Origin: an uncultured Agathobacter sp.
Lineage (GTDB): Bacteria > Bacillota > Clostridia > Lachnospirales > Lachnospiraceae
Reading direction: 5' to 3'
Assembly (NCBI GenBank): GCA_934359755.1
Contig: CAKRLV010000019.1
Span: 1 to 48,328, forward strand
Length of the DNA: 48,328 nt
Below the pieces are notes generated by a model. The model was not told the origin of the DNA and ran no database searches. It worked only from the letters and a program-made list of their open reading frames with translations. A program made the position numbers and the translations under genes. Positions 16,026 through 24,012 of this stretch are shown here, in pieces. The stretch's first letter is position 1; each line of letters starts with the position of its first letter.

Positions 16026-17121
16026 AATAAATCACCTTCCCGGATTTTCCATTTCCAATCAACATATAATCCTTATCCACATTGAGAAAATCATATAAAT
16101 TCACACCTGTATCTGTCTTAAATTTTTTCTCCATTACACACTTTTCATCCGACACATCATATACTCTGATTCTGTGCTTTGTAAGTTCACTGTTGCAATT
16201 ATAATATGCAATCAGGTATTTTCCGTCATTTGTTATATCCGCAAATGTACTCTCTGTATTATCCACTTGAAGTACTTTCGCCTGATTATTCCTGCAATCA
16301 TAGATAAGTACTTTTCCACTGGACTTATTCGTAGTCGGATCCTCGCCATCATTTAAAATCATATATTTTCCAGACACTCGAATCAGGCTTGGACTATAAT
16401 CTTTTTCCTGTGAAAAATAAAGCTTGTCCTCTTTCAAATTCCAATATCCATATCTTGTATCTATGACTTTTTCTCCTGCTGTTCTATAAAACCCTAATGT
16501 ATTTTCATCAACAAACGCAATTTCATATGTAGAAAATCTGTCATCTTCTAGTTTGTGCATCATCAGCTCACCACTCTTAATATCCAAAACATAAATACCT
16601 TTCATCGTACTCCAGGCAATTTTCTGTCCCGATGGTTCTATCATAGCTTGAGACTGATATTCTTCTATTTCAGCAATCAAGTCAGATGAAATCATAGATT
16701 TCAAATCGATTACTTCTTTTTCATTAAGCTCATCATCATATATTATGTATTCATACGAAAATTTTTCCTTAGTTGTTCCAGTCGAGAATACAAGTCCATT
16801 TATGTTCTTTGAATTATTCACATCTTCATCGTAAGTTGATTTCACAACCACATATCCATCCGAAATTTTACCGTATGAATCAATTATCTCCGTATCTTTC
16901 ACAGGTATCTGAGCTAATATATTATTTGAAGAGGTTTCTAAGAGAACTAATTTATTTTTAACCTCATCGTATTCAAAATAATTAAAAGTTATATTTTTAT
17001 TTTCTGTATCTTGTTCTATTTCCGTATCTTTTGTACTATGTACATTATTTCCAGCACCTCCACATGCCGAAAATATAAAAACACCGCACAGAATCAGCAA
17101 GACATTTTCTACTTTTTTCAT
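16009..17121 (-). CDS. Lipoprotein with β-propeller-like repeats
   Basis: A 370-residue predicted lipoprotein. The signal peptide ends in FSAC with the modified Cys near residue 20. The mature part has repeated strand patterns ('FNYFEYDEVKNKLVLLETSS', 'IAWSTMKGIYVLDIKSGELM', 'GKYLIAYYNCNSELTKHRIRVYDVSDEKC') suggestive of a WD40/TolB-like propeller. It is the second gene of the leftward operon, seven bases after the first lipoprotein, and overlaps the ATPase gene. A surface binding or immunity role next to the exporter is inference. Confidence 0.7.
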   Translation of the reverse strand: MKKVENVLLILCGVFIFSACGGAGNNVHSTKDTEIEQDTENKNITFNYFEYDEVKNKLVLLETSSNNILAQIPVKDTEIIDSYGKISDGYVVVKSTYDEDVNNSKNINGLVFSTGTTKEKFSYEYIIYDDELNEKEVIDLKSMISSDLIAEIEEYQSQAMIEPSGQKIAWSTMKGIYVLDIKSGELMMHKLEDDRFSTYEIAFVDENTLGFYRTAGEKVIDTRYGYWNLKEDKLYFSQEKDYSPSLIRVSGKYMILNDGEDPTTNKSSGKVLIYDCRNNQAKVLQVDNTESTFADITNDGKYLIAYYNCNSELTKHRIRVYDVSDEKCVMEKKFKTDTGVNLYDFLNVDKDYMLIGNGKSGKVIYYAFTT

Positions 17122-17127
17122 ATATAA

Positions 17128-18144
17128 TCACCTATTTATCAACAAATAATTTTCCGTCTGAATTGTATCGTCTTGAATTTGATAATCTTCTCCAGCAGTG
17201 ATTGCAACTGCATATAAAGAACTTATTTCTTCACATTCTGATACATCAATATCCACCTCAAAGACAGTCATTTTATCAGTTGTTGTCCTTGCTTCTACAT
17301 AATCATAGTCTCCTACTTTAACAGGTTGATTATTTATAAAAAATGTTATCTTATGTATAATCTCTTTTCCTCCATACATTTGCAGAGTCAAATGTAATTT
17401 ACCATCTTTAGAATACAGACAATTACTCTGTTCATCTGTTTCTATTGTCATGGCCGACATATAATCCAGGGGATTATCCGTATCGTTGACTACAAATCCT
17501 TCAATCCATGACATAATTTCCTCTGGAATATCTGTAACTTCTGTTTTAATCAAATCTGCCTTGGATTTATTCACGCCATCAGCTTTCATATTCACAGGTA
17601 TACTTACAGTAGCAGATATTTTTCCACAATTTCCAAAAGATGTATTTCCCTCCGATTCAGGTAAATAATCAGATCTGAATACGGTCGCAAACTGCATACC
17701 AACCACATTGCCTTTTTCGCCAGATATTGGAGTGACATGCGCTGTAAAATTAATCATTTCATCTGGTCCTAATGTAAAAAAATGAACCATTTGCTTTGCA
17801 CTCAACTCTCCATTTAATTCATAGGAATATGGCTGTACCTCTCCATTCAAAAACAAAATTGCTGCCACTTCGACATCCTCAGAATTATCTTCCATACCAA
17901 CATATAATGGAACTTCCATTTCTGTACCCGAATATGTATACTCGTATTTGTCTGCCGACTGAAATCCCAGCCTGACTGTACCTTCTGATTTTCTCAAAAG
18001 TTCATCACTATCATCATTTATTATTGACGACAGTTCTGTATCATTGCTTGTATCTTCCACTTGTGTTGAATCACGATTACTACTGCCGCAGCCGAGGATC
18101 ATGCTTAGTACCATGACACATGCAATGCAACGAATTTTTCTCAT
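17128..18144 (-). CDS. Lipoprotein of unknown function, first gene of the exporter operon
   Basis: A 338-residue predicted lipoprotein. The N-terminus MRKIRCIACVMVLSMILGC has a basic start, a hydrophobic core and an ILGC lipobox. An acidic Ser/Thr/Asp linker follows. The rest looks β-rich ('VRLGFQSADKYEYTYSG', 'EVAAILFLNGEVQPYSYELNG', 'HKITFFINNQPVKVG'), perhaps two immunoglobulin-like domains. I do not recognise a named family. Transcription should start from the promoter at 18206-18233, directly behind the tandem operator. Confidence 0.65.
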   Translation of the reverse strand: MRKIRCIACVMVLSMILGCGSSNRDSTQVEDTSNDTELSSIINDDSDELLRKSEGTVRLGFQSADKYEYTYSGTEMEVPLYVGMEDNSEDVEVAAILFLNGEVQPYSYELNGELSAKQMVHFFTLGPDEMINFTAHVTPISGEKGNVVGMQFATVFRSDYLPESEGNTSFGNCGKISATVSIPVNMKADGVNKSKADLIKTEVTDIPEEIMSWIEGFVVNDTDNPLDYMSAMTIETDEQSNCLYSKDGKLHLTLQMYGGKEIIHKITFFINNQPVKVGDYDYVEARTTTDKMTVFEVDIDVSECEEISSLYAVAITAGEDYQIQDDTIQTENYLLINR

Positions 18145-18205
18145 ATATTTCTCTCCTTCTGTTTGCTGGTAGCCTATACGACTACATTTACCTCATCACA
18201 AATCT

Positions 18206-18233
18206 AATATAACAAGCATTTTATTTTTTTCAA
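18206..18233 (-). promoter_or_regulatory. Promoter of the lipoprotein-ABC operon
   Basis: Minus strand: TTGAAA (18233-18228), 16-base spacer, TATATT (18211-18206), preceded by the TG of an extended -10. The -35 element lies six bases from the edge of the tandem 15-bp repeats, the usual geometry for activation by a LytTR regulator. Confidence 0.65.
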
Positions 18234-18239
18234 CCCCAC

Positions 18240-18275
18240 TATGCACGAATGGTATATCAATATGCACGAATGGTA
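18240..18275. promoter_or_regulatory. Tandem 15-bp repeats, probable LytTR regulator binding site
   Basis: TATGCACGAATGGTA occurs at 18240-18254 and again, without a mismatch, at 18261-18275. The 21-bp period equals two helical turns. LytTR proteins (AgrA, ComE, PlnC types) bind such paired direct repeats just upstream of the -35 box. The cognate LytTR regulator is encoded 1.4 kb to the right, and the site lies between the two divergent transcription units. Confidence 0.75.
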
Positions 18276-18346
18276 ATATATCATATTGTACATATATTTT
18301 TTAAATGCTAAACTGACTTTATAAATTATGTTAAAGAGGTTATTTT

Positions 18347-19690
18347 ATGTTTATTGACTATATTTGGGAATACATTGTTAATTTAATTGAACTGATATTA
18401 TTCATATTATTCATTCATATGAAATTACATATTAAAACTGAATTGAAACAACGAACTTATCTGATATTTTCATTTGCATTGATGCAATTTATAACATTAT
18501 GCTTTATGAACGCACTAGAACTTTCATCATATGTCACATTATTATCCTCATGTATTTTAGATATAGCATATACCATTATTTTCTTTGAAGATAATATAAT
18601 TCTACGAATCTTCTGGGGGGTAGCATACTCAATTATATGTTTAGTAGCTGAGCAGATTACTTTTTTTATTCCTATTACACTTTATAAAGGTGCATCTCCT
18701 GAATTGCTCTTAGGTGGTACTCTACGTAAACCTTATACCATGCTATATTTAACAATGATTGCTGTAATTGTACTATTGCTTCATTATGTTGCAAACAAAG
18801 ATATATATCTTTCACTATTTCAAAAAATTATTTATATATTTATTACAATTTCAGGACTTGCAATCGGTCACTATATATTAAGATTATCTTTAGAGTTTAT
18901 AGACAAATTTGGAAATTCTTCCTTTTCAACAAGATTATCTTTTATAAACTTATATTTTATTGTTCTATTTTTAACTCTATTAATGTACATATATCAACTA
19001 GGGCATTCAAAAAATGAGAATCAACACCTGCATGATAAACAGAGAATCTATGAATTGGAAAGAAAAGAGTTTAACAGCCTGTGTGAAACAACTGAACGAC
19101 TAAGAAAAATGAAGCATGACATGCAAATTTATGTTGATGCCATTAACCTTTTAGTAAAAAACAAAAAATGGAACGAGCTTATAACTTATACTGAACAATA
19201 CAATAAAACCCTCGCAACAACAAATACAACAATAGCAACCGGAAATGTTGCTATTGATTGCATCTTAACAGCCAAATTAGATCATGCAGAACAACTCAAC
19301 ATCAAAACCAAATATTCCATCATTACTCCAGAAATTTTTCCTCTAGATTCCGTTGAACTATCATCATTACTTGGAAATTTATGGAATAATGCTATAGAAG
19401 CATGCGAAAAAATTTTAATCTCTAATTTAGAAGAACAACCCTATATTTACTTTTATATAAAACCCTATCAAAATATGATACTTATTCACATAGAAAATAA
19501 CTATGATGGTGTACTAAAGAAAAAAAATAGCTTTGAGATTTTAAGTTCTAAATCAGAAAACGGGCACGGTTTAGGTTTAAAACGGGTAAAGGAAATTATA
19601 GATAATGCAGGTGGAATGTTACAAATTTCATCCGAAAATAATGTTTTTTCTGTACACATAATGCTTCCCGATAAGGAGAATAAAAATTAA
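18347..19690 (+). CDS. AgrC-like GHKL sensor histidine kinase
   Basis: A 447-residue sensor kinase. The first 220 residues hold six or seven membrane helices with almost no extracellular loop, the AgrC/ComD pattern for sensing peptides. A coiled linker leads to the phospho-acceptor block RKMKHDMQ (H257). The ATPase domain has the N-box LLGNLWNNAIEAC (341-353) and the G-box GHGLGLKR (406-413), typical of HATPase_c_5/GHKL kinases. AAAGAGGT precedes the ATG. The response regulator starts two bases after its stop. No pheromone precursor or AgrB processing gene is seen nearby, so the signal is unknown; an external peptide or antibiotic is plausible. Confidence 0.88.
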   Translation: MFIDYIWEYIVNLIELILFILFIHMKLHIKTELKQRTYLIFSFALMQFITLCFMNALELSSYVTLLSSCILDIAYTIIFFEDNIILRIFWGVAYSIICLVAEQITFFIPITLYKGASPELLLGGTLRKPYTMLYLTMIAVIVLLLHYVANKDIYLSLFQKIIYIFITISGLAIGHYILRLSLEFIDKFGNSSFSTRLSFINLYFIVLFLTLLMYIYQLGHSKNENQHLHDKQRIYELERKEFNSLCETTERLRKMKHDMQIYVDAINLLVKNKKWNELITYTEQYNKTLATTNTTIATGNVAIDCILTAKLDHAEQLNIKTKYSIITPEIFPLDSVELSSLLGNLWNNAIEACEKILISNLEEQPYIYFYIKPYQNMILIHIENNYDGVLKKKNSFEILSSKSENGHGLGLKRVKEIIDNAGGMLQISSENNVFSVHIMLPDKENKN

Positions 19691-19692
19691 CT

Positions 19693-20424
19693 ATGAATAT
19701 GAAAATAATCATTCTGGAAGACTCATCAATTGAAGCTGAGAGATTAAAAAAAGGAATATCAACATATGGACAAAAACATTATTTAAATATTGACATAGAC
19801 GAATATAAATCTGGCGAAGATTATTTTTCAAGCAATCCAGATTTTCGTGAAAATCAACCTTCGGCATTTTTTCTTGATATCCAAATGAATAAATTGAATG
19901 GAATCGATGTAGCAAAGCGACTTAGATTATTAGGATATAAAGGTATTATAGTTTTTTTAACTGCGTTCAGAGAATATGTATTTAAAGGATACGAGGTTAG
20001 AGCTTTAAATTATTTACTTAAACCAGTAAAAGAAAATACTTTATTTTTATGCTTAGATGAAATTTCAAATGAACTATCTAACAACTCTTACATATATCGT
20101 AATAAAAAAGAAATTGTAAGTATTCCATATACAGATATACTTGCTTTTTCAAGTAGATTACATTATGTGGATATCCTAACGGTAAATGGCAAATGCTATG
20201 AACAAATGTCATCTTTAAATAAAATAATCGAACATTTACCTAGTGAATTTATACGAACACATCGTTCATATATTGTAAATATGGCACATATTTATAGAAT
20301 TACATCGGGAACTATAGAATTATCAAATCACTTAACAACCAAAATAGCTCGCTCCTACTCTAAAGAAGTAATAAATGCTTTTGCGAAATATACTACAAGA
20401 TTTGATACACGAGGAGATTTTTAA
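19693..20424 (+). CDS. LytTR-family response regulator
   Basis: A 243-residue regulator with an N-terminal receiver domain and a C-terminal LytTR DNA-binding domain. The receiver has an acidic pair at D10/E9 (LEDS), the phospho-acceptor D62 in FFLDIQM, and K110 in LLKPV. The LytTR domain spans about 135-240, with the typical 'EFIRTHRSYIVN' segment (186-197). It is translated with the kinase gene. The expected target is the 15-bp tandem repeat at 18240-18275, which would let it switch on the divergent lipoprotein-ABC operon. Confidence 0.9.
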   Translation: MNMKIIILEDSSIEAERLKKGISTYGQKHYLNIDIDEYKSGEDYFSSNPDFRENQPSAFFLDIQMNKLNGIDVAKRLRLLGYKGIIVFLTAFREYVFKGYEVRALNYLLKPVKENTLFLCLDEISNELSNNSYIYRNKKEIVSIPYTDILAFSSRLHYVDILTVNGKCYEQMSSLNKIIEHLPSEFIRTHRSYIVNMAHIYRITSGTIELSNHLTTKIARSYSKEVINAFAKYTTRFDTRGDF

Positions 20425-20467
20425 TAGTAACAAAATTTTCAAATAAAAAAATCTAATTAATACACAA

Positions 20468-20503
20468 ATGCAGCTACCACCTCATATATGGTGATAACTG
20501 CAT
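20468..20503 (-). terminator. Hairpin downstream of the isc operon
   Basis: A 14-bp stem forms on the minus strand between ATGCAGTTATCACC and GGTGGTAGCTGCAT, complete if two G-U pairs are allowed. On the plus strand these two positions would be mismatches. It follows the nifU-like stop (20534) by 30 bases. The T-rich stretch comes 15 bases later, so it may be a terminator or a 3' stabilising hairpin. Confidence 0.5.
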
Positions 20504-20533
20504 ATATTGTATCATATTTTCACACCTATGGTA

Positions 20534-20977
20534 TTAATATTCGTCAGCCGGGTCATCCTCTTTCTCGCTGATGTCATTGACTGGTCTCTCAAGACCTTCT
20601 ATCTCAATACCATTCTTCTCTGCATAATCCCAGAGTGCTGCATGAATTGCCTCTTCTGCAAGAAGTGAGCAATGAACCTTAACTGGTGGAAGTCCATCGA
20701 GAGCCTCCATAACAGCCTTGTTTGTAACCTCAAGTGCTTCCTGGATTGTCTTTCCTTTTACAAGTTCTGTAGCCATGCTGCTTGTCGCAACGGCTGCTCC
20801 GCATCCGAAAGTCTTGAACTTGGCATCCATTACTATTCCATCCTGGATGTCTAAATATATTCTCATGATATCGCCACATTTAGCGTTTCCAACTGTTCCT
20901 ACACCACTTGGATTCTCCATCTCGCCAACGTTTCTAGGATTGTTGAAATGGTCCATAACCTTTTCACTATATGCCAT
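20534..20977 (-). CDS. NifU/IscU-type Fe-S cluster scaffold protein
   Basis: A 147-residue scaffold for iron-sulfur cluster assembly. The three conserved cysteines are C34 (AKCGD), C59 (FGCGAA) and C103 (KVHCS), and D36 follows the first as in active scaffolds. The N-terminus MAYSEKVMDHFNNPRNVGEM is typical of the clostridial NifU_N type. I chose the ATG at 20977 with AAAGGA ahead of it; a GTG at 20995 is in frame but lies before the ribosome binding site. It is the last gene of iscR-nifS-nifU. The acidic C-terminal tail (EKEDDPADEY) is unremarkable. Confidence 0.93.
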   Translation of the reverse strand: MAYSEKVMDHFNNPRNVGEMENPSGVGTVGNAKCGDIMRIYLDIQDGIVMDAKFKTFGCGAAVATSSMATELVKGKTIQEALEVTNKAVMEALDGLPPVKVHCSLLAEEAIHAALWDYAEKNGIEIEGLERPVNDISEKEDDPADEY

Positions 20978-21056
20978 AATTGTATATCCTTTCACAGCTG
21001 TCTGTATATTCGTAGCTGCGTCCTTTCTAATTCATGATTTGCTCACAAGTAAGTAT

Positions 21057-22238
21057 TTATTTATTCTTCTTCACAAAATCTTCGTAAAGTGGAGACATGC
21101 TGCGAAGTCTCGCAATTATTTCCTTAAGCTTGTCCACTGTATAATCAATATCTTCAAGAGTTGTCTCCTTTGAAAGTGTAAGACGCAGTGAACCATGTGC
21201 AATCTCATGTGGAAGTCCTATTGCAAGCAATACATGCGATGGATCAAGTGATCCTGATGTACATGCTGAACCTGAGCTTCCGCAGATTCCATTCTGGTCA
21301 AGGAGAATAAGCATTGACTCTCCCTCGATAAATCTAAAGCAGAAGTTTGCATTATTAGGGAGTCTGTTTGTTCTGTCTCCATTAAGACGTGAATACGGAA
21401 TCTCACTTAATACACGCTCTATAAGATGGTCTCTAAGCTTTACTTCATACTCTGTATCCGCCTGCATATTTGCAGCGGCAATCTCTGCCGCCTTGCCAAG
21501 TCCTACGATACCTGGAACATTATGAGTGCCTGCGCGCCTCTGACGCTCCTGCGCTCCTCCGTGTATGAAAGAACGAATCTTTACGCCCTTTCTGATATAC
21601 ATAACACCAATACCCTTTGGTCCGTTAATCTTGTGACCGCTTGCGCTAAGCATATCAATATTCATCTCATCAACATTGATCGGAATATGTCCAAATGCCT
21701 GTACAGCATCTGTATGGAAAAGAACTCCATGCTTCTTAGCAATTGCACCAATCTCTTTAATTGGCTCGATTGTTCCAATCTCGTTGTTCGCTGCCATCAC
21801 TGAAATAAGAATAGTATCTGGTCTGATTGCTGCCTCTAACTCGTCAAGCTTGATGACACCATTCTCATCTACATCTATATAAGTCACTTCAAATCCATGT
21901 CTCTCAAGCCAGTTTGCTGTATGCAAAATAGCATGATGCTCTATCTTGGATGTGATGATGTGTTTTCCCTTTGGACTATATGCCTCTGCTGTCGCTTTGA
22001 GTGCCCAGTTATCTGATTCTGAACCACCACCTGTAAAATATATCTCGTCTTTGCCTGCGCCGATTAAATCAGCGACCTTTCCACGCGCCGCATCTACTGC
22101 GCGCTCTGCTTCATCTGCAAAACTATAAATAGCTGATGGATTACCATAATGCTCTGTAAAATATGGAAGCATTGCGTCCACAACCTCTGGATATGTCTGT
22201 GTTGTAGCAGCATTATCTAAATATACTAATCTGCTCAT
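21057..22238 (-). CDS. Cysteine desulfurase, NifS/IscS type
   Basis: A 393-residue PLP enzyme that removes sulfur from cysteine for Fe-S clusters and tRNA thiolation. The PLP lysine is K203 in SASGHKINGPKG. HTDAVQ (175-180) holds the Asp that contacts PLP, and the active cysteine is C326 in SSGSACTSGS. The group I loop with 'CTSG' is intact. It lies between the iscR-type regulator (16 bases upstream) and the scaffold gene. Sulfur from this enzyme could also serve MnmA, encoded 9 kb away. Confidence 0.95.
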   Translation of the reverse strand: MSRLVYLDNAATTQTYPEVVDAMLPYFTEHYGNPSAIYSFADEAERAVDAARGKVADLIGAGKDEIYFTGGGSESDNWALKATAEAYSPKGKHIITSKIEHHAILHTANWLERHGFEVTYIDVDENGVIKLDELEAAIRPDTILISVMAANNEIGTIEPIKEIGAIAKKHGVLFHTDAVQAFGHIPINVDEMNIDMLSASGHKINGPKGIGVMYIRKGVKIRSFIHGGAQERQRRAGTHNVPGIVGLGKAAEIAAANMQADTEYEVKLRDHLIERVLSEIPYSRLNGDRTNRLPNNANFCFRFIEGESMLILLDQNGICGSSGSACTSGSLDPSHVLLAIGLPHEIAHGSLRLTLSKETTLEDIDYTVDKLKEIIARLRSMSPLYEDFVKKNK

Positions 22239-22254
22239 CTAACTACCTTCTTTC

Positions 22255-22689
22255 TTATATTATATACTGCCCGTTCTTCTCATTCTGCCAATCGCATAAA
22301 TCCTGAAGAGTAATATTGTCTACTACGTCATTGACCGCATCATTAATCTTCTTCCAAACCATAGATGTAACACATGCATCCTGCCGTTCACAGACAATCT
22401 GATCATCCTCAATACATGCTACCGGTGCAAGGCTGCCTTCTGTAAGTCTGAGAATCATACCAACTGTGTATTCCTTTGGTTCTTTCTTAAGCAAATATCC
22501 ACCCTGTGCTCCACGGATACTTCTGACATATCCAGCCTTGTTCAATACCGAAATAATCTGCTCAAGATACTTGTCCGAAATTCCCTGTCGGTTCGCTACA
22601 TCCTTAAGACTTACAGGCTTTGTGCCATCATTAAGCGCTAAATCAATCATGAGTCGAAGAGCATATCTTCCTTTTGTTGATATCTTCAT
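22255..22689 (-). CDS. Rrf2-family regulator, IscR-like
   Basis: A 144-residue Rrf2 regulator. The winged helix occupies about 1-75 (STKGRYALRLMIDLALN, then 'GGYLLKKEPKEYTVG'). Three cysteines, C92, C100 and C106, form a C-x7-C-x5-C cluster motif, close to the C-x5-C-x5-C of IscR, so Fe-S sensing is likely. It heads the operon with nifS and nifU, which it probably autoregulates. In Firmicutes the related CymR represses cysteine genes; the cysteine motif favours an IscR role here. AGAGGTG precedes the ATG. Confidence 0.88.
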   Translation of the reverse strand: MKISTKGRYALRLMIDLALNDGTKPVSLKDVANRQGISDKYLEQIISVLNKAGYVRSIRGAQGGYLLKKEPKEYTVGMILRLTEGSLAPVACIEDDQIVCERQDACVTSMVWKKINDAVNDVVDNITLQDLCDWQNEKNGQYII

Positions 22690-22705
22690 ACTTTACACCT
22701 CTTTT

Positions 22706-22714
22706 TAATTCCTA
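22706..22714 (-). promoter_or_regulatory. Possible Rrf2 operator half site in the iscR leader
   Basis: The minus strand reads TAGGAATTA between the -10 box and the ribosome binding site of iscR. A double version of it occurs in the cysK leader. It could be the autoregulatory site; the assignment is by motif sharing only. Confidence 0.25.
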
Positions 22715-22721
22715 CCGTTTC

Positions 22722-22750
22722 ACTATACATTTATCAAATGCCTTTGTCAA
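22722..22750 (-). promoter_or_regulatory. Promoter of the iscR-nifS-nifU operon
   Basis: Minus strand: TTGACA (22750-22745), exactly 17 bases, TATAGT (22727-22722). The -35 box lies inside the last codons of nudC, so the isc operon can be transcribed independently of nudC although the genes are only about 45 bases apart. Confidence 0.8.
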
Positions 22751-23582
22751 CAACAAATTTGCGAATCATTTCATGAGTCAGACTTAATTCCTCTAGGATT
22801 GTGGGGATATCCTCTCTTTTAACCCATTTCGCCACTGAAAGCTCGTCTCTGTCCATCTTTATTGTAGCATCTCCATCCACTTCACAAAAATATCCTGCCA
22901 GCACATTATCTGAAAATGCCCATGGCTGTGATTTGTAATATCTGATATTTTTGACTCTTATTCCAGCTTCCTCCATTACCTCCCGGCGGACAGTCTCTTC
23001 AAATGATTCACCTATCTCTGTAAAACCAGCTACAAGTGCATAATTCTTATATTCCCTGCCTCTGTATTTGGTAAGTAAAATCTCGTCACCATTTGTGACT
23101 CCGACAATAACCGCAGGATTTATTCGTGGATAAATCATGTTATTGCACTTCGGACAACGCATCATTCTCTCTTCTTTATCATATACAGTTCTGGTTCCAC
23201 ACGCTCCGCAGAATTTATTTTTTTCATACCAGCCGTCAAGATGCATGGCGGTTATTGCCACAAGAGTCTGCTCCTTTGGCGCAGTCTGGCGTAGTTCATG
23301 TCTGGTCTTCCATACGCCTGCTGCATTTTGGTACATGTCAGCAATATCAGACATTCCATCGAGATGATAGCGGAAATATTTATCATCATCCATCGAGAAC
23401 AAATACTGCAAATTGTCCTGATTTATAAAATCTATATCCGCATATGTCGGAAAATCAATTACTTTTTCTTTTTCAAGCACATATATCTTTCCCTCTGACA
23501 AGAAAATAATTTTGCTGTCTGCGTCTGGTTCTTCATCTTTGAATACTATATTGAAATCATGTGGTCCAATATCCTGTATCAT
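22734..23582 (-). CDS. nudC: NADH pyrophosphatase / RNA decapping Nudix hydrolase NudC
   Basis: A 282-residue protein. The zinc ribbon uses C125, C128, C143 and C146. The Nudix box runs 186-208 (GFTEIGESFEETVRREVMEEAGI), and SQPWAF (218-223) is the NAD(H)-specific signature found after the box in NudC. It hydrolyses NADH to NMNH and AMP and can remove NAD caps from RNA. GGAGG precedes the ATG. The leader holds a strong hairpin (23614-23642). It sits between the SRP RNA and the isc operon. Confidence 0.93.
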   Translation of the reverse strand: MIQDIGPHDFNIVFKDEEPDADSKIIFLSEGKIYVLEKEKVIDFPTYADIDFINQDNLQYLFSMDDDKYFRYHLDGMSDIADMYQNAAGVWKTRHELRQTAPKEQTLVAITAMHLDGWYEKNKFCGACGTRTVYDKEERMMRCPKCNNMIYPRINPAVIVGVTNGDEILLTKYRGREYKNYALVAGFTEIGESFEETVRREVMEEAGIRVKNIRYYKSQPWAFSDNVLAGYFCEVDGDATIKMDRDELSVAKWVKREDIPTILEELSLTHEMIRKFVVDKGI

Positions 23583-23613
23583 CTTCTGCCTCCTTGTATC
23601 TGATTAATCACAA

Positions 23614-23642
23614 ATGAGGGCAAAGCACCTTTTGCCCCTCAT
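23614..23642 (-). repeat. 29-bp hairpin repeat, copy 2, in the nudC leader
   Basis: The minus strand reads ATGAGGGGCAAAAGG and then TGCTTTGCCCTCAT. It folds into an 11-bp stem with one bulged G. The sequence matches the plus strand of 304-332 at about 24 of 29 positions. Lying 30 bases before the nudC ribosome binding site, it could affect mRNA stability. Confidence 0.55.
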
Positions 23643-23660
23643 ATCATCATATAATAAAAC

Positions 23661-23689
23661 AAAAAATACCATCAGGAAATTCCCAATGG
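23661..23689 (-). terminator. ffs: Terminator of the SRP RNA gene
   Basis: Minus strand: CCATTGGGA and TCCTGATGG (23689-23681 with 23677-23669) pair, with two G-U pairs, around a three-base loop. TATTTTTT follows. It is placed about 25 bases beyond the SRP RNA 3' end. Confidence 0.75.
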
Positions 23690-23711
23690 CACATAGTACA
23701 TTTTCATAGAA

Positions 23712-23980
23712 AAACCGAGCATCCCGCTTCGAATCCTTGCAATGAACGTTACCTTCACAGTTAACTCCCTCCAGGCGACCTCACGTCACATGAAAGCTTC
23801 TGCTTAGGGCTGCTGTATTCCTACCCTGACCCGGTTCACAGATTTCCATTGCGCAAGACCCAGACGTCAACGCCACTTATGAAGGGCAGCTTCACCACTT
23901 AAACCCTCTACGAGACATCACCCCAACTATAGCGGATTGTTGGTGCAAGGTACCGCTACCACCCCGGCTGCTCGGAGACT
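23712..23980 (-). ncRNA. ffs: Signal recognition particle RNA, large Firmicutes type
   Basis: About 269 nt, the size of the Bacillus/Clostridium large SRP RNA. The closing helix is visible: CCGAGCA near the 5' end (23975-23969) pairs with TGCTCGG at the 3' end (23721-23715). Domain IV with GGGTCAGG and CAGCAGCCCTAAGC carries the Ffh-binding loop, and the Alu-type 5' domain (GCCGGGGTGG...) is present. A near-consensus promoter lies directly upstream and a terminator directly downstream. The gene is flanked by tadA, as in many Firmicutes. The exact ends are estimated to within a few bases. Confidence 0.93.
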
Positions 23981-23982
23981 TA

Positions 23983-24012
23983 AGTATAATCTATAAAGCC
24001 CATGATTGTCAA
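23983..24012 (-). promoter_or_regulatory. Promoter of the SRP RNA
   Basis: Minus strand: TTGACA (24012-24007), 18-base spacer, TATACT (23988-23983), then the RNA start a few bases on. The -35 box overlaps the tadA stop codon. Confidence 0.85.
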
